Source: Flectonema sp. DT1601
Lineage: Eukaryota; Euglenozoa; Diplonemea; Diplonemida; Diplonemidae
Direction of reading: 5' to 3'
Assembly (NCBI GenBank): GCA_964019425.1
Contig: OZ025808.1
Location: 62,001-126,000, forward strand
Length of the DNA stretch: 64,000 bases
Shown piece by piece: positions 20,618 through 32,245 of the stretch. The stretch's first letter is position 1. Each line of letters begins with the position of its first letter. The translations under genes were made by a program, and so were the position numbers. The notes beneath the pieces were generated by a model. That model was not told the origin of the DNA. It was given only the letters and a program-made list of their open reading frames with translations, and did no database searches.

Positions 20618-21289
20618 CGTTTGTTGATCCCTACGTTACTATCTTTTAAACATTACTCCGCCTGCTGAGTAATTGATTTAAGAATTGAAAAATCACACAA
20701 TAACACACAAAACTAACTACTAAGGAGATTGGAAGACGGAGGGGTACAAAAGGATTTAGTACAATAGAATTGCTATTCAGGGAAAATGGTTTTCGGTTTT
20801 TCGTTAAGATTTATTGAATGACACGTTCACCGTTAATTCGCATGTGTCATAAGCTTCTTGGTTAGGTCATTTCCTCTGTTACGAGTTTACAGGTCAGGAA
20901 ATCAGTTAAAAGTAATACCCACTAGCAACCACACGTTGTGAAGCTCTCTCAGTGCAGTAAGAGCCCATTTATTGAGGCTAACAATTCTTCATTCGAAAAA
21001 AGAAAAGGAAAAAAAAACACGGTAGTCCCACACCATAGATTTCACACATCAACTGCGAGAACCACAGAAGAGCACTTGGGAAGGGAGAGGAATATTAATT
21101 TACCATCAAAAAAATGATTCAAAAATTTCAAAAAAGAAAAAATATGAAACCGTTTTCATCATTCAAATGATAAATTATAATACAACTTTTAATCTTTCTT
21201 TTTTTTTCTTTTTTTTGTGAAGACAATATATCGTACAAGACCACACACCCCTTTTAATACAAAGAGACACTAAGAAAGTGTTATCATGT
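20618..21289. other. Intergenic
   Basis: No gene is seen in 672 bases. T-rich sequence at 21197-21217 reads as A-rich on the sense strand, about 75-90 bases after the stop of the upstream gene. Confidence 0.5.
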
Positions 21290-22336
21290 TTACCAAAGAG
21301 CCGTATGACTGAAGGTTGCATTTGAAACACTTCTCTTTGAGGGAGACTTTGCAGGATGTGGTAGAAGTGATGGGCAAGTTATTGGTTTTGAATTGAATGT
21401 TATCTGTTGACTAATAACGCCACGGTTTCTTCCACGAGGAGCTTCAGCGTTACCTCTCCCAGACATTGCATTGTAAACGTTATCAGATGAAATGTGAGGC
21501 TGACGTTTCTTTGAGAATGAAAATCTCTGCGGTTTCGTCCAGTTCATTGCATCAGCTGTACCACTTCCTCTAAAGACTGGAGTTTGAAAAGATCTTTTTG
21601 AAATGTAATGAGGAGCATCATCATATCTGTCTAAGTAAGGCCTACCTGGTGATAAACTACGAGGGCGTAGTCTCATGGAGGTAGCAGCTGCATGATTTTG
21701 TGAAGTAATTAAAAAATTCTGCAAGTGCTTTTGCGTTGCGTGAACGTGAATTCCCGGGCGATCAGGAGGACTCACACCTGCGATGCAACCCCCGTTGGTA
21801 GTTATGTGTGATTTATTCTTTTGTGGTGATGGGATAATCTTCTTAATTGGTAATTCCTTCGCATCTGGTGGCGGACACGACCTCGATCTAGAAAGCATAC
21901 GGGGACGGAAATCTGTCGGAGGATCAGAGTACACTCCCCAAAGCCTGGGTACATTATCTTGTGGAGCTAAAACCCTCCGACTCGGAGAAGGATCTCTGAT
22001 TGGCGGAGAGCAAACAACATCAGAAAGGTCGAGAGCTTCGCCAAATAGTTTTGAGTTCTCGTAACGTTTACTACCTTGACCTGAGTGAGTCCTTCCATTT
22101 GGTACTCCCAAAGTCATCCCGACACCATAAGGTGGAGGTGGTACATTTCCTGCTCCTGGTTGTCTTTTTCTGCACCCAATAGGCAGTGTTTTTTCCCCAC
22201 TACCTCCCGGGCTTATAGACCTCCTTCCTGTAGTCCTCGACATTCTTGGCTCACCGTTTGTCATATCCTTCCTCAACGACTGTTTTGGTGGTACGATATT
22301 CTTCCCCGGGTATCTCTCACTACCGTACGTTGGCAT
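21290..22336 (-). CDS. Unidentified basic, disordered 348-aa protein
   Basis: Single exon from ATG 22336. The protein is strongly basic and rich in Ser, Pro, Arg and Gly with repeated SPxR/SPGG-type phrases (RSISPGGSG, DPSPSRRVL, RSLSPGRPYL). These resemble proline-directed kinase sites and microtubule-associated proteins. No folded domain is visible and the family is not recognised. Acceptor-like sites lie just upstream (TTTATTTAG 10 bases before the ATG; CTCAATCAG further up). Confidence 0.65.
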   Translation of the reverse strand: MPTYGSERYPGKNIVPPKQSLRKDMTNGEPRMSRTTGRRSISPGGSGEKTLPIGCRKRQPGAGNVPPPPYGVGMTLGVPNGRTHSGQGSKRYENSKLFGEALDLSDVVCSPPIRDPSPSRRVLAPQDNVPRLWGVYSDPPTDFRPRMLSRSRSCPPPDAKELPIKKIIPSPQKNKSHITTNGGCIAGVSPPDRPGIHVHATQKHLQNFLITSQNHAAATSMRLRPRSLSPGRPYLDRYDDAPHYISKRSFQTPVFRGSGTADAMNWTKPQRFSFSKKRQPHISSDNVYNAMSGRGNAEAPRGRNRGVISQQITFNSKPITCPSLLPHPAKSPSKRSVSNATFSHTALW

Positions 22337-22687
22337 TCTTGTGGTCTAAATAAAGTCCTGATTGAGAAATAATAATAATAATAAAAACTTATCAAAGTTA
22401 AACAAAATAATCCTATCCTCTATCTGACCTGCAGCATATATTGTTTTCATGTTTTTTCTGCTAATTTTACCTTTTTTAATGAAAATATCATAAAATAATA
22501 TGTTGAGACGTAAATCAACGAATACAAAACTCAATCGGTGCGATCTAAGGAAGTGACCGGTTTACGGTTTTATTCCTGGTTGGCATTTAAAATACAAGCA
22601 AACGAAGCAAATGCGAAAACAAATCTACAGCGTATCAACCGGAATAGTCTTACAAAGACTATGCTGTTGTGTAATCAGGAAATCAAC
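22337..22687. other. Intergenic with a short AAT repeat
   Basis: An (AAT)n microsatellite lies at about 22369-22383. No gene is seen. Confidence 0.5.
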
Positions 22688-23833
22688 TTATACATCTTCA
22701 ACAGATCCGTACTCCTGAATTACTTGAGTTAGTAAGGACGTGAGTTCTCCTTTTGGGATTTTTAAAAGAGGAGAAACCTTAGCAATTGGAGTAGTAGTAC
22801 ACTTTGACGTAGCCTCAGAAGCATCCTGAAGCTTTGCATTATGAACGTGTGCTCTGTGAAGTGCCGATGTCAAATCGCTGCGAAGTTCTGCTTCTGTTTC
22901 ACCACAAATAGTAATAAGTCCAGCGGCAGCCATTCCTATATCAGATGCTTGCTTCGTGAGTTCGATCATTTTTGTATTGCCCACGTCGGATACTTTCTGT
23001 GTGAGGTCGGCCCGCTGCTGTCTTAGGAGGGCCAAAACATTCGCTTCTGCGAGTTCAAAAGCAATTGCGATATCTTCTTTTACTGAAGACAGTACCGTGT
23101 CAACTGATACAAGTTGGTGTTGTACTTCACGAGCACCATCTTGTAAGGTTTGAAGAGGAGTAGATCGAAGATCTTTTATTTGCTGGCGGAGGTCTTGAGC
23201 AGCTTCGTCAGCGGCGCTTTCCAAGGGAACAACGCTGCATTTTTGAGAGTCGGCGTGCACTCCTCCGAATGGTTGTGAGCAGCAGTCTCTACAGACACAG
23301 ACTTTACAAGTTCTGCAATACAGTACAACTTCTTGACCAGCATGGACTGTGCATCTTTCAATTCTGTTCGGTTTCTCACCGGCTTTCATACTTTTGTGTC
23401 TTTGACCTATTCGTGTTTGGTGCATCTCATTGAAGTGCATTCCACAGAAGAAAGCATCGCAATTATCACACCACATGTCTGCAGGTGTTTTCTTAATATC
23501 ACATTCCTCACATGTTGGGCCATCGTATGCTTCTGATCCTCTCTGAAGTCTACTAATCAGAACACCATTTACAGGGAGGGAGGTAGCATCTGTGACTGGT
23601 ACTTTACCACATCCTCTTGGACATGTTATCATTGCAACTTCAACAGGCTCTCCAAGTATTTCTATTGAGTCACTAGGTCCACCATTTGATAATTCAGTTA
23701 AACAATTATGACAATACGTATGAGTACACGGTAGTAATCTTGGTACTCTACTTCCTTCATTATCAAAAGCCCATCCACAGATGTCACACTCCAATACAAT
23801 TCCTGATTTACCTATACGGGCAGGTTTATTCAT
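22688..23833 (-). CDS. RING/B-box/coiled-coil (TRIM-like) protein
   Basis: 381 aa, single exon. About residues 15-75 form a RING-type finger: CDIC, then LPCTHTYCHNCL, then CPRGC. Two B-box-like zinc motifs follow: CEEC...CDNCDAFFCGMHFNEMHQ with later His residues (about 108-150), and CTVHAGQEVVLYCRTCKVCVC (about 160-205). A coiled coil runs over about 215-330. This RING, B-box, B-box, coil order defines the tripartite motif family, which act as E3 ubiquitin ligases. There is no C-terminal substrate domain (SPRY, NHL). Its target is unknown. Upstream sequence has several acceptor-like AGs (TTTTACAG, TTGCTCAG). Confidence 0.82.
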   Translation of the reverse strand: MNKPARIGKSGIVLECDICGWAFDNEGSRVPRLLPCTHTYCHNCLTELSNGGPSDSIEILGEPVEVAMITCPRGCGKVPVTDATSLPVNGVLISRLQRGSEAYDGPTCEECDIKKTPADMWCDNCDAFFCGMHFNEMHQTRIGQRHKSMKAGEKPNRIERCTVHAGQEVVLYCRTCKVCVCRDCCSQPFGGVHADSQKCSVVPLESAADEAAQDLRQQIKDLRSTPLQTLQDGAREVQHQLVSVDTVLSSVKEDIAIAFELAEANVLALLRQQRADLTQKVSDVGNTKMIELTKQASDIGMAAAGLITICGETEAELRSDLTSALHRAHVHNAKLQDASEATSKCTTTPIAKVSPLLKIPKGELTSLLTQVIQEYGSVEDV

Positions 23834-25386
23834 ACTTGTTGTGGTCTTGGCAAATTAAATTAATAAAGTCAGCTGAGCAAGCTGTAAAATTGGCATCACA
23901 AGCGACTTCCATCAGGTGTGTTGTTCCTGTATTTTAAGTAAAAAACATGTTAAATAGTTGTCAAAATACCGTTACGTCTATTCTTTATCCACTAATAAAA
24001 TAGCCTATTACCAAAGTTACCCCAAACAGGTTGGTCGCATACAGCGCCATCCAAAAAAAAGGGAAGCGGATAGGGAAATTAAGGGAACTAGAGTGAATAG
24101 TACATTTCTCACGAGATATGCTACTACTCAGGGAGGAAGGAGTGGGGATGATGAATTTTGATTTATTTTGATGAATTAGATTAAGCTGAAAACTTGAACG
24201 AGAACAAAAAACTTGTAGAAAATGCCGCTTCTCGTGAATCTGGTTTTCCTTTTCGCTTTGAATCATTGCCTCAGCCTTGGACTGGAAGATATTAATTTTT
24301 TAATTATATTTTTTTTTATTATTTTGGGAGGGGAGTTTTTATTAATTTTTTTTTTTGGGGGGGATTTTTTTTTCATTTTTTTTCTCTCTGATTCTTGATA
24401 ATAAAAAAAAATAAAAACAAAAGAAAAAGAAAAAGTAAAATTGCTCTTTGATCAGCCCCCTGGACCTGGTGAATATCTTGTCAATTTCCTCGACGCTACC
24501 CCAACTGATTTTACATTTACCTATAACAAACGTCACTCTTCGTCTAATAGGGCTTGTTTGACGTGCGCTACGTCACACTTTTCATGATGGATTTTTATTC
24601 CATCGAATTTTTAAATTTTTTTTTTTTATAAATTATCTCAATTTCTTTTTTTTTCTTAAATACTTTATGTTAATGTTGACAACACATGCGAAACACACTG
24701 GAACGACACACGTCTATTTCTTTCCCATCAAGCCATAGGCCAGTTGGTAACTAATTAGCCATCTCAATAATAAACCGAAATTGGAAGTAGTTTCCCGTAC
24801 TAATGTTACCCGAATGGACCGACAGGAAGAACAGTACCGTGGAACGTGGACGCCTTGCCCGATTCTTTTATTTGAATTCATTTCACGTTTAGTTTTAAAA
24901 CGTCAACGAATTACGAAAGAATGACTCAAGAGAGGTTCGAAGGTGAAAATCAGGTTGTGTTCAGGGTAGCGAATAAAAAGAAAAACAGAGAGCTGGCGAT
25001 CAAAAAGAATGTATGAAGGAGAGGAAAGCAAGCTTTACTAACTAGCCGATTGACTTTAATGTGCAAAAGACAGTTTTACAGGTTCGAAACACGTGCGAAG
25101 TAGGATGAAGGTCAGATCAGCAAATCGTCCATTACTGAATTATTCATTCACATTTTGCTAACAGTTGCAGCAGACTCTTCCTCGCGAGGGCTACACTGAG
25201 AGAGTAATAATTGCCCTGCGATACATTTGACTTTCCAACAAAATGAAACCGCTCCTGCTATTCCAGCATGGGTTAGAAAAAAGTGCATTTACGAGTAAAA
25301 GAAGGAAGAAAGAAAGGAAAGCAGAAAAACAGACCTCAGCCTGCGAACTGTAGCATTTTTTTTTCCAGCGAGAGAAAATTGAGTAA

Positions 25387-25418
<32 letters not shown>

Positions 25419-25649
25419 AAAAAGTTAAAAGTCTTCTTCTTCTTTTTTTTTTTTTTCTATTTATATCATGGGTGCGCAGTTGTTCGAAGTCACACTCCAA
25501 CTCTGACGTTATAATCAGAAAGTTCAATTTATAAAACTTACCAGATCAGTCCAACCTGAAGTAAAGCTCTTGGGAAGTGAAGTGGGCGGGGAAAGGTTTA
25601 GAATGTAATAATTACGTTACGTAATCAAAATAAAGATTGTGGATTGTTC
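23834..25649. other. Longest intergenic region, low complexity
   Basis: 1.8 kb between the TRIM-like gene and the pyrophosphatase stop. It holds a G/T homopolymer patch (about 24296-24380), a 28-base A run at 25388-25415 and T-rich sequence at 25437-25457. The part at 24700-25380 is of ordinary complexity but shows no convincing frame, tRNA or snRNA on either strand. It may hold long UTR sequence. Confidence 0.4.
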
Positions 25650-28334
25650 TTATTTGCAAGAATCAGTACCGTCAACACAGGTAGTGAAGTCCTTGAAGGC
25701 GTGGTTGAAGAGAACACCACCCAAGTGCTTGTTGGTTACAACAGGAACAAAGACAACAGAAATGATCGCCATCAACTTAACAAGGATGTTCAGAGCTGGT
25801 CCAGAGGTGTCCTTAAGTGGATCTCCGACGGTGTCACCAACAACAGCGGCCTTGTGGATCTCGTGACCCTTCTGGACAATTGGGTAGGATTCGTGCTGTT
25901 CTGGGTTGTAGGTGGCGTCTCCCTTCTTCATTCTTGGAGCAGTAATAGCAGCTCCCTCGTTGTCGAGTCTCATCTGTCCACTCTCAATGTACTTCTTGGC
26001 GTTGTCCCAAGCTCCTCCAGTGTTAGACATAGAAATAGCCATCTGAACACCTGATGAAAGAGCTCCTGGAAGAAGTCCGGCAAGACATTCCTTTCCAAAG
26101 AAGATACCACAAACGACAGGTGACAACATAACAAGAAGACCTGGTGCAATCATTTCGTTAAGGGATCCCTTGGTGGCGATATCAACACATCTGTCGTGGT
26201 CCTTCTGGCCAGCGTCGAATTGTCTTTTGATCTCACGAACCATCTCCATAGCGGCCTTGTTAACAGACTTCATAGTCATAGCAGAGAACCATGATGGAAG
26301 CATAGCTCCAACAAGAAGTCCAGGGAAGGTTCTGGAGTCAAGGATGTTGACGTATGACAATTCACAGTGGGTAACGAAGGCGGCGTACAATGCAAGTCCG
26401 ACGAAGGCAGCAGATGCGATAGCAAAACCCTTACCAATAGCAGCGGTGGTGTTTCCTGCGGCGTCAAGGTCATCAGTGCACACTCTCACTTCTGGTGGCA
26501 ATTCAGACATTTCAACGATACCTCCAGCGTTGTCACTGATTGGTCCATAGGCATCAATAGTCAAACCAGTTGCCATGGTGGATAAGATTCCAAGAGCAGC
26601 AAGGGCAATTCCGTACATGAGGCACATGTTGAATGAAAGGTAAACAGTAAGAGCCATGGCGAAGATTGGAATGATAGTACTGTAGTAACCAACAGCAAGA
26701 CCTCCGATCACGTTGGTGGCAGCTCCGGTCTCACAAGCGTCAGCAAGTTCCTGGACTGGAAGATGAGCATTGCTGGTGTAGTACCTATTTGGGTTGTTTT
26801 TATTACTCATTTTTACGACATTCGTATGCGGTTTCTGCTGCTTGTTTATCCCGTTTATATGGCCACATATCTGACACTTGAAAACAAATAAAAACATACT
26901 CAGTGGTAAGACCGATGACCAATCCGCACCACAAACCGCAAACAACGCAAAGGTAAGCTTCCCAGTTGTGAACGGTTGGAGGGTGGACTGTGAGGTCACC
27001 TGCGCCACCGATCGGGGACAAAGCAGAGATGTGGAATGAGTGTGGAAGGGCAGTCATTGAAAGTGGGTACAAGGCAGCGGTGGCGAGAACGGTCGAGATG
27101 ATAAGCTGATACTTCAAAACTGGTTCGATATCTTCCTTCTTGTTAACACCTCTTGGAATTCCTAAAAGTCCCAAAACGGAGGTAGCAATACAAACAAGAA
27201 GACCAACAGCAGTGATCATCAATGGGTACATCTGTTTTGGTTTTATTACTTTCTCTATTCCTCAAAATGAGACACTATACGAGTTACCATCTTTTAGAAT
27301 AATAATAAAATATAACGACATACCATAGTGGCCCAATGCTGGTTCATGTTCATTCCGTAGGCAGAAAGGACGAGGGCGGCACAAGTGGCTTCTCCGAATG
27401 ATCCGAAAAGATCAGATCCCATTCCGGCGATGTCACCAACGTTGTCTCCAATGCAGTCAGCAATAACACCAGGGTTTTCCGGGGAATCTTCTGGAAGTCC
27501 CTGAACAACCTTTCCGACAAGATCGGCTCCAACATCAGCAGCCTTGGTGAAGATACCTCCTCCAACTCTTCCAAACATAGCAATTGACGATCCTCCCAAT
27601 CCGAAGGCAGCGACGCACTCAAAAAGACGGATGTTGTTCTCCATGTCGTGGGTGTTGACGGTTCCGATAACGTAGGTTGGCTTGTCACTGAAACCCAAAG
27701 CGGCTCTGAAGACGAGAATCATAATGTACAAAGCCAATAATCCGCAAGACACAAGTGAGAATCCCATGACGTTACCTCCCTGGAAGGCGACACGGAAAGC
27801 GTCGTTGTAACACTTGTTTCTGTCTTCAACGTTGTTTCCCCAGATACCCCACGCCATGAGGGCAGTACGACTGTTGGTGTAAACAGCAATTCTCATACCA
27901 ATGTAACCTGAGATGATTGAAGTAATGCATCCAACAAGAAAGGCAATAGTGGAGAAGGCAGCGTTTTCCCATTTGTTTCCAGAGGCACCGATAAGAACGA
28001 AGATAACAGATCCGAATAAAACCATAAAGATTGCCATGTATCTGTACTCAGCCCACAAGAAAGCCTTTGCTCCGTGAGTGATAAGGGATGAGATTTCCTC
28101 GATGTTCTTCATTCCATCGCGGAGCTGTTCTTCGGTCTGATCTCCGTTGAGAAGTCCGGCACTTTCCCCAGAGAGAGCTTCGTCGAATTCATCAGGCTTA
28201 AGAACCTTAATCTGTGACACTTTCCACGTGTTGTACGCGGCCCAAATTAAACCAATAACAGGAGTCAAGAACAACAAAACGTTGACTTGAGTCTCCGTCA
28301 TGGACGGAGTACTGTGTGCGGGATCGATATTCAT
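25650..28334 (-). CDS. Membrane-bound proton-pumping pyrophosphatase, K+-dependent type
   Basis: Three exons, 28334..27324, 27231..26900 and 26784..25650, with introns of 92 and 115 bases (both GTATGT...AG), give 825 aa. The joins are exact: the second restores [13 protein letters not shown], a conserved block of the family. Catalytic blocks are present: [17 protein letters not shown] and [19 protein letters not shown]. The sequence [10 protein letters not shown] has Ala where K+-independent enzymes have Lys, marking the K+-dependent class. About 16 hydrophobic segments are expected. The enzyme hydrolyses pyrophosphate to pump H+ into vacuoles or acidocalcisomes; it is found in plants and many protists and not in animals or fungi. 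An acceptor (CTCTCTCAG) lies 13 bases before the ATG. The coding sequence is notably more G/C-rich and codon-biased than its neighbours, as expected for a highly expressed gene. Confidence 0.97.
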
Positions 28335-28905
28335 TTTGTTTGATTAGCTGAGAGAGAATGAGAATAAATATAATTAAAAATACAACAATCACATTCACAG
28401 AATTAGCAGAAGATTTAACTTCATTCGTTCTACGAGTTGAAATTACTAAATTGCAAAACAGAGCACCGGGTGATAGTTTGACAATGTATAAATAGTAACA
28501 ACTTTAGGTACCCTACGGGGAATAAAGTAAGCAGCAAGGTACTGCAGAATTACCACACCCGATTTCCAGAATTGACTATTCTCATACAAACTACCAGCGT
28601 TCCAGTCTACTCAACCAAGCTCGTTGCGATAAGGAAATGGATCCGTGTACCCTTCTTTTTCTTTTTAATCGGGATTATAAATATATTTAATTGTAGTCAA
28701 AAACGCTGTTTTAGGTTACTAAGAACCACAAATTGAATTTTTTTCTTTTGCAAAATTAACCTCTCCCCCACAACGTTCTTTTTTTTTTTTTTTTGGGAGA
28801 TTCTGAAGTATTTCAATGTGTTGAAAATTGAAACTGAAAAAATGCAAAAAATCGAAATATTTTTGTTTTTAGGGAACACACGTTTGATTGTTTGAATCAA
28901 ATAAT
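28335..28905. other. Intergenic
   Basis: The pyrophosphatase leader occupies the first 13 bases. A T run at about 28777-28794 (sense poly(A)) lies about 110 bases after the stop of the upstream membrane protein gene. No gene is seen. Confidence 0.5.
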
Positions 28906-29403
28906 TTATCTAACGAATGTTGAATCTTCTCGCAGTTCATCTCTGGAACGGGTTTCTTGTACAAGTACACTGTTGGTATCTTCCATTGAGATGTTGTTGT
29001 TTTCCACAGAGAACGGATCAAACTGCTTACGTCTCTCGTCGATCTCTGGAATCCTTTTAGTCTCAAGAACGTAGTAACGATATCTAATGTGGAATTGCAT
29101 TGCATAAACTATCAAAGCAGCGATAGCATATCCGTAGAACCACTTTATTGAAAACATCATGTTTAGGTTTCCTTTTCGGTATTCCAAGTCGTTTTGTCTA
29201 ATAATTTTTAACATCCACTGAAAGCTGTATTTCACGTTGTCAAATATAGTTGGGTTGACAGGGATTGGTATTTGATATTCGACGGGCTGCATTGTCGCTT
29301 CAATTTTGTCTGCACGTTGTCTGGCCATTCCAATCTGTCCAACGTCTGCCTTCCTCTCCAACTGTTTTTGGATTGGTTTGAGTTTTCTTATATTTTTACA
29401 CAT
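28906..29403 (-). CDS. Unidentified 165-aa single-pass membrane protein
   Basis: Single exon. The N-terminus is basic (MCKNIRKLKPIQKQLERK). One hydrophobic helix (YGYAIAALIVYAMQFHI, about 88-106) is flanked by aromatic and basic residues (KWF before, RYRYY after), and the C-terminal 50 residues are charged. Size and layout resemble accessory subunits of mitochondrial inner-membrane complexes, but I cannot match a family. The acceptor CCACTCAACAG lies about 28 bases before the ATG. Confidence 0.65.
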   Translation of the reverse strand: MCKNIRKLKPIQKQLERKADVGQIGMARQRADKIEATMQPVEYQIPIPVNPTIFDNVKYSFQWMLKIIRQNDLEYRKGNLNMMFSIKWFYGYAIAALIVYAMQFHIRYRYYVLETKRIPEIDERRKQFDPFSVENNNISMEDTNSVLVQETRSRDELREDSTFVR

Positions 29404-30133
29404 TTCTTTTTTTTTTGATAAATTTTATTCTGTTGAGTGGAATGAATGGTACGTAACGAGACTGTTCAGTGCGATTATTTAAGATTCAGGTTCAGCAAGG
29501 CACTTCACTCTCTCATGTTTTGTAGTCGTCTCTGTGATGTACAAAACATTAAATTCCCAACACAAAAGAACTATTTCTGTGAAGCTTGGCTGCACCGACG
29601 AAACAAGCAAATCAATAGATACGAGACCCGCATTTAGGCGAGAAGATGGTGAGTACGGTAGACATATGTCACCACTTTAGTTTTCTGAATTCAAGACTAC
29701 CGGAAAAAATATAAGTCTCATTAATTGAGCGAAAATGACAACGCTTCTCCATCTTAGATGACTAACAGTTTACCTTCCTTAATATGCATCAGAAAGTAAT
29801 AAAATAAAACAATCAATAAAGACGCTGTTTTAACTACCGTCTTTCTCCCCTTCTTCTTCTTTTTCCGGATTCCCCCCCCTTTTTTTTTGTCGATAAAATT
29901 AACAACAAAAAATAAAAATAAAAACAACTAATAAGAACAGGAAGATAGGATCACATATCTATTTTAATAAGAGAACCGCTTGAAGCTAATTAGCGAACCC
30001 AACACGCCGCCGAATACTAGTGAAGGACACTAATTATATGTCAAATCCACTACAAAGATGCATTAAAAGTCATGCTGAGAGCTCAATTGTGAACTAGGCA
30101 GGTAGGTCTTCAAGAAATGCACGAAATGGCATC
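29404..30133. other. Intergenic
   Basis: No gene is seen in 730 bases. A C-then-T run at 29873-29889 gives sense-strand A8-9 followed by G's. A plus-strand frame at 29446-29637 has no supporting features. Confidence 0.45.
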
Positions 30134-31137
30134 TCAACACTGCTGCACATCCACCATATTCCCGGGGCTTGAGTGCAAATCTGCCAAAATATCATTTCGG
30201 TAACGTTTTTTAGTTTCTATGTCTTTTTTTAACTTCGTCAGCTCGGCTTGTAGAACCGATTCCCTTTCTGACCTTATTCTCTGTTGCTCTTTTTCTCTTT
30301 GTAGCTCCTTGCCTGCCAACTCTACTTCAAGATTTAAGTATTGTATTATTTCATTGTGGGACTCGGTTCTGTTTTTTTTTTTTTTTTAAATAATAAAGGT
30401 TAACTACTACATAGTTTACAACACGTAATGAATACACACCTCGTCTCTAAGACCTTTGCGAGGGGTTGCACGAACCCAGCTGCTATTGAACTGAGAGACT
30501 TTGAATAAATTGATGAGGCATTCATCTGAACTAATGGGTCGTCTCTGTTGTGGGATTTGAAAGCCAATTCTTCTTCTTCAGCGAGGACGTTGAGAATGCG
30601 CGCAGCGCCTTCGAATGGAGAGCGAATTACGCTTGGAGATTTCCCCAAGCGTGAGAATATTGCCCCCTGAGACTCAACAATTATTGGAAGTGAGACGGCA
30701 TTTTGTTCATCATTCGATCGAAAACAGTGAAGTTGAACTCTATTTCTACCATCTTGATTATTAAAGACGGAGAATATCAATCCCATTCCAACATTCACTT
30801 GTTGAATTCCAAACTGAGTTTTAATATCGACATGTGAAGGAGGACAGGTAATCTTTGGATGGCTATGATACCAACCTACTACACGAGTATCTAGGTTTGT
30901 TTCTTTTGATTGATGCTCAGCTTCTTCTTGTGCGGATACTTGATCTTCGTCAGATAGTTCTACCCTGTCAGCTTTCCTATCCTTTCTAGGCCTCACACAG
31001 GTATCCCATACTAAGGTTTCATCTCCGATTTTAGCTCCCAGACAAAAACCCATTATTTCCTCCCCTGAAGTTGTCTCTGCGTGTGTCAGACAGCTGTACA
31101 CAACACTGTTGGCTACAATTACTTTTGGAAGAGACAT
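30134..31137 (-). CDS. BRCC3: BRCC36-like JAMM/MPN+ deubiquitinase
   Basis: Exons 31137..30440 and 30368..30134 are joined across a 71-base intron (GTGTGT...AACAG) to give 310 aa, near the 316 aa of human BRCC36. The MPN+ metalloprotease core is intact: Glu in SGEEIMGFCLG, then GWYHSHPKITCPPSHVD (HxH...D zinc ligands), then TQFGIQQVNVGMGLIFSVF. The DRKADRVELS segment is also typical of BRCC36. The second exon supplies the C-terminal coiled coil (ELQREKEQQ...) that in animals pairs with Abraxas/KIAA0157. BRCC36 cleaves K63-linked ubiquitin chains in the BRISC and BRCA1-A complexes. An acceptor with a long pyrimidine run (TTTTTTTTTTCATAG) precedes the ATG by about 27 bases. Confidence 0.92.
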
Positions 31138-31357
31138 TTTTTTTTTCCCTCCCGTATTTTCTTCTATGAAAAAAAAAAAAAAATTATAAAGTATTAAACC
31201 CAAAAAAAAAAAAAAAAAAAAAAAAAACACATAATCACAAATCGCTACGAACCGATACAATAACAACAAAAAACTCCTTAAAATAAATCTAGTCAGTTTG
31301 TGGTAACATCTTACTGCTCTTTATACTATTATTTTCATATGAAGAAAGTCTTTCTAA

Positions 31358-31936
31358 CTATGACTTGCTGTATTTAATAACGTCTTCAAGAGTAGGTTCC
31401 ATTTCATTATTTTTAAGTGCAAATGCTCTGTCGATTTCTGAAAGTGAGGCACTTCCTTTTTCTGTTGATTGTAATTAGTTACGTTGTTTTCTTTCATTAA
31501 AAACTTATTGAAGTGAAGTCATACCAAATTGTATTCCTCTGAGAGCCTCAGATAGTAATTCTTGTGGTACTCTTTCTGTGTAGTCAGACAACACTGTTGT
31601 AATAAAATAATTTATATTTCCCATATCAGTTTACTGTTTAATGAGTTGTTACATACTTTGTGTTATTTGAGTATCAGAGAGCACTCCTTTTTCTTTTCCA
31701 TCAACAGCCTTACAAGCATCTATGACTGTACAACTCGGTGGTATATATGGATTGTTCATTACTGTTATGTAATGGTCGTAACTAATATCCGAATCTTCTC
31801 CAAGTAAATTGTTCAGCTCTGGTTCTGTGTATAGTCTGCCAGTACCTCTGATACAGTGTTTTACTGTTTCTCTGTTAAGAATTCCGTTTTTAGGATTTCT
31901 GTCATATAAATCCCAAACTTCTTTCCATTCATCCAT
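31358..31936 (-). CDS. Calmodulin-like protein with degenerate EF-hands, three exons
   Basis: Exons 31936..31657, 31593..31525 and 31461..31358 join in frame across two 63-base introns (GTATGT...ACAACAG; GTATGA...TCAACAG) to give 150 aa, the length of calmodulin. The first lobe has the calmodulin/myosin light chain spacing: WKEVWDLYDRNPKNGILNRE, then TEPELNNLL, then ISYDHYITVM. The second lobe is weaker, and most Ca2+ ligand positions are not acidic, so Ca2+ binding is doubtful. The protein may be a myosin or dynein light chain or another calmodulin-fold adaptor. The acceptor TTTTCTAAAACAG lies 15 bases before the ATG. The downstream exons are short and are found only by splicing. Confidence 0.75.
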
Positions 31937-32245
31937 CGTCTTCCTTTGATCCTGTTTTAGAAAATAATTAGTATTCAAGTATCTGTCAAATATAAAGATG
32001 GTAGTAACGTTTAATGAAATATCTCTCTCATTAAAATCAAAGCAGCAGCGCTCCGAATGTAAATTCGTTTGCGTTGATCAGGAGCTACCAAAAACAATAA
32101 TTTAATAAAAGCAAATAGAACTCAAAACAGCTCTTACGTGACTACCTGAATGTAACATTCGGGTTTATCCATTCTATGAAAGGATATACTCTACTTGGAA
32201 GAAATAACACAAATGGCTAACCTTTTCGATAATCGATAGCTGCAC
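31937..32245. other. Short intergenic region
   Basis: Contains the leader of the calmodulin-like gene and the 3' flank of the next gene; nothing else is seen. Confidence 0.5.

Noticed and set aside
24342-24536. Minus-strand frame in the 1.8-kb gap
   Set aside because: About a third of it is homopolymer translation; the remaining 25 residues show no motif, and no intron pair completes a gene. An snRNA reading was also tried without a match.
25075-25100. GGTTCGAAACAC resembling a tRNA B box
   Set aside because: There is no A box or cloverleaf around it on either strand.
26170-26585. Plus-strand frames across the pyrophosphatase gene
   Set aside because: They are mirror frames of a G/C-biased, highly expressed coding sequence.
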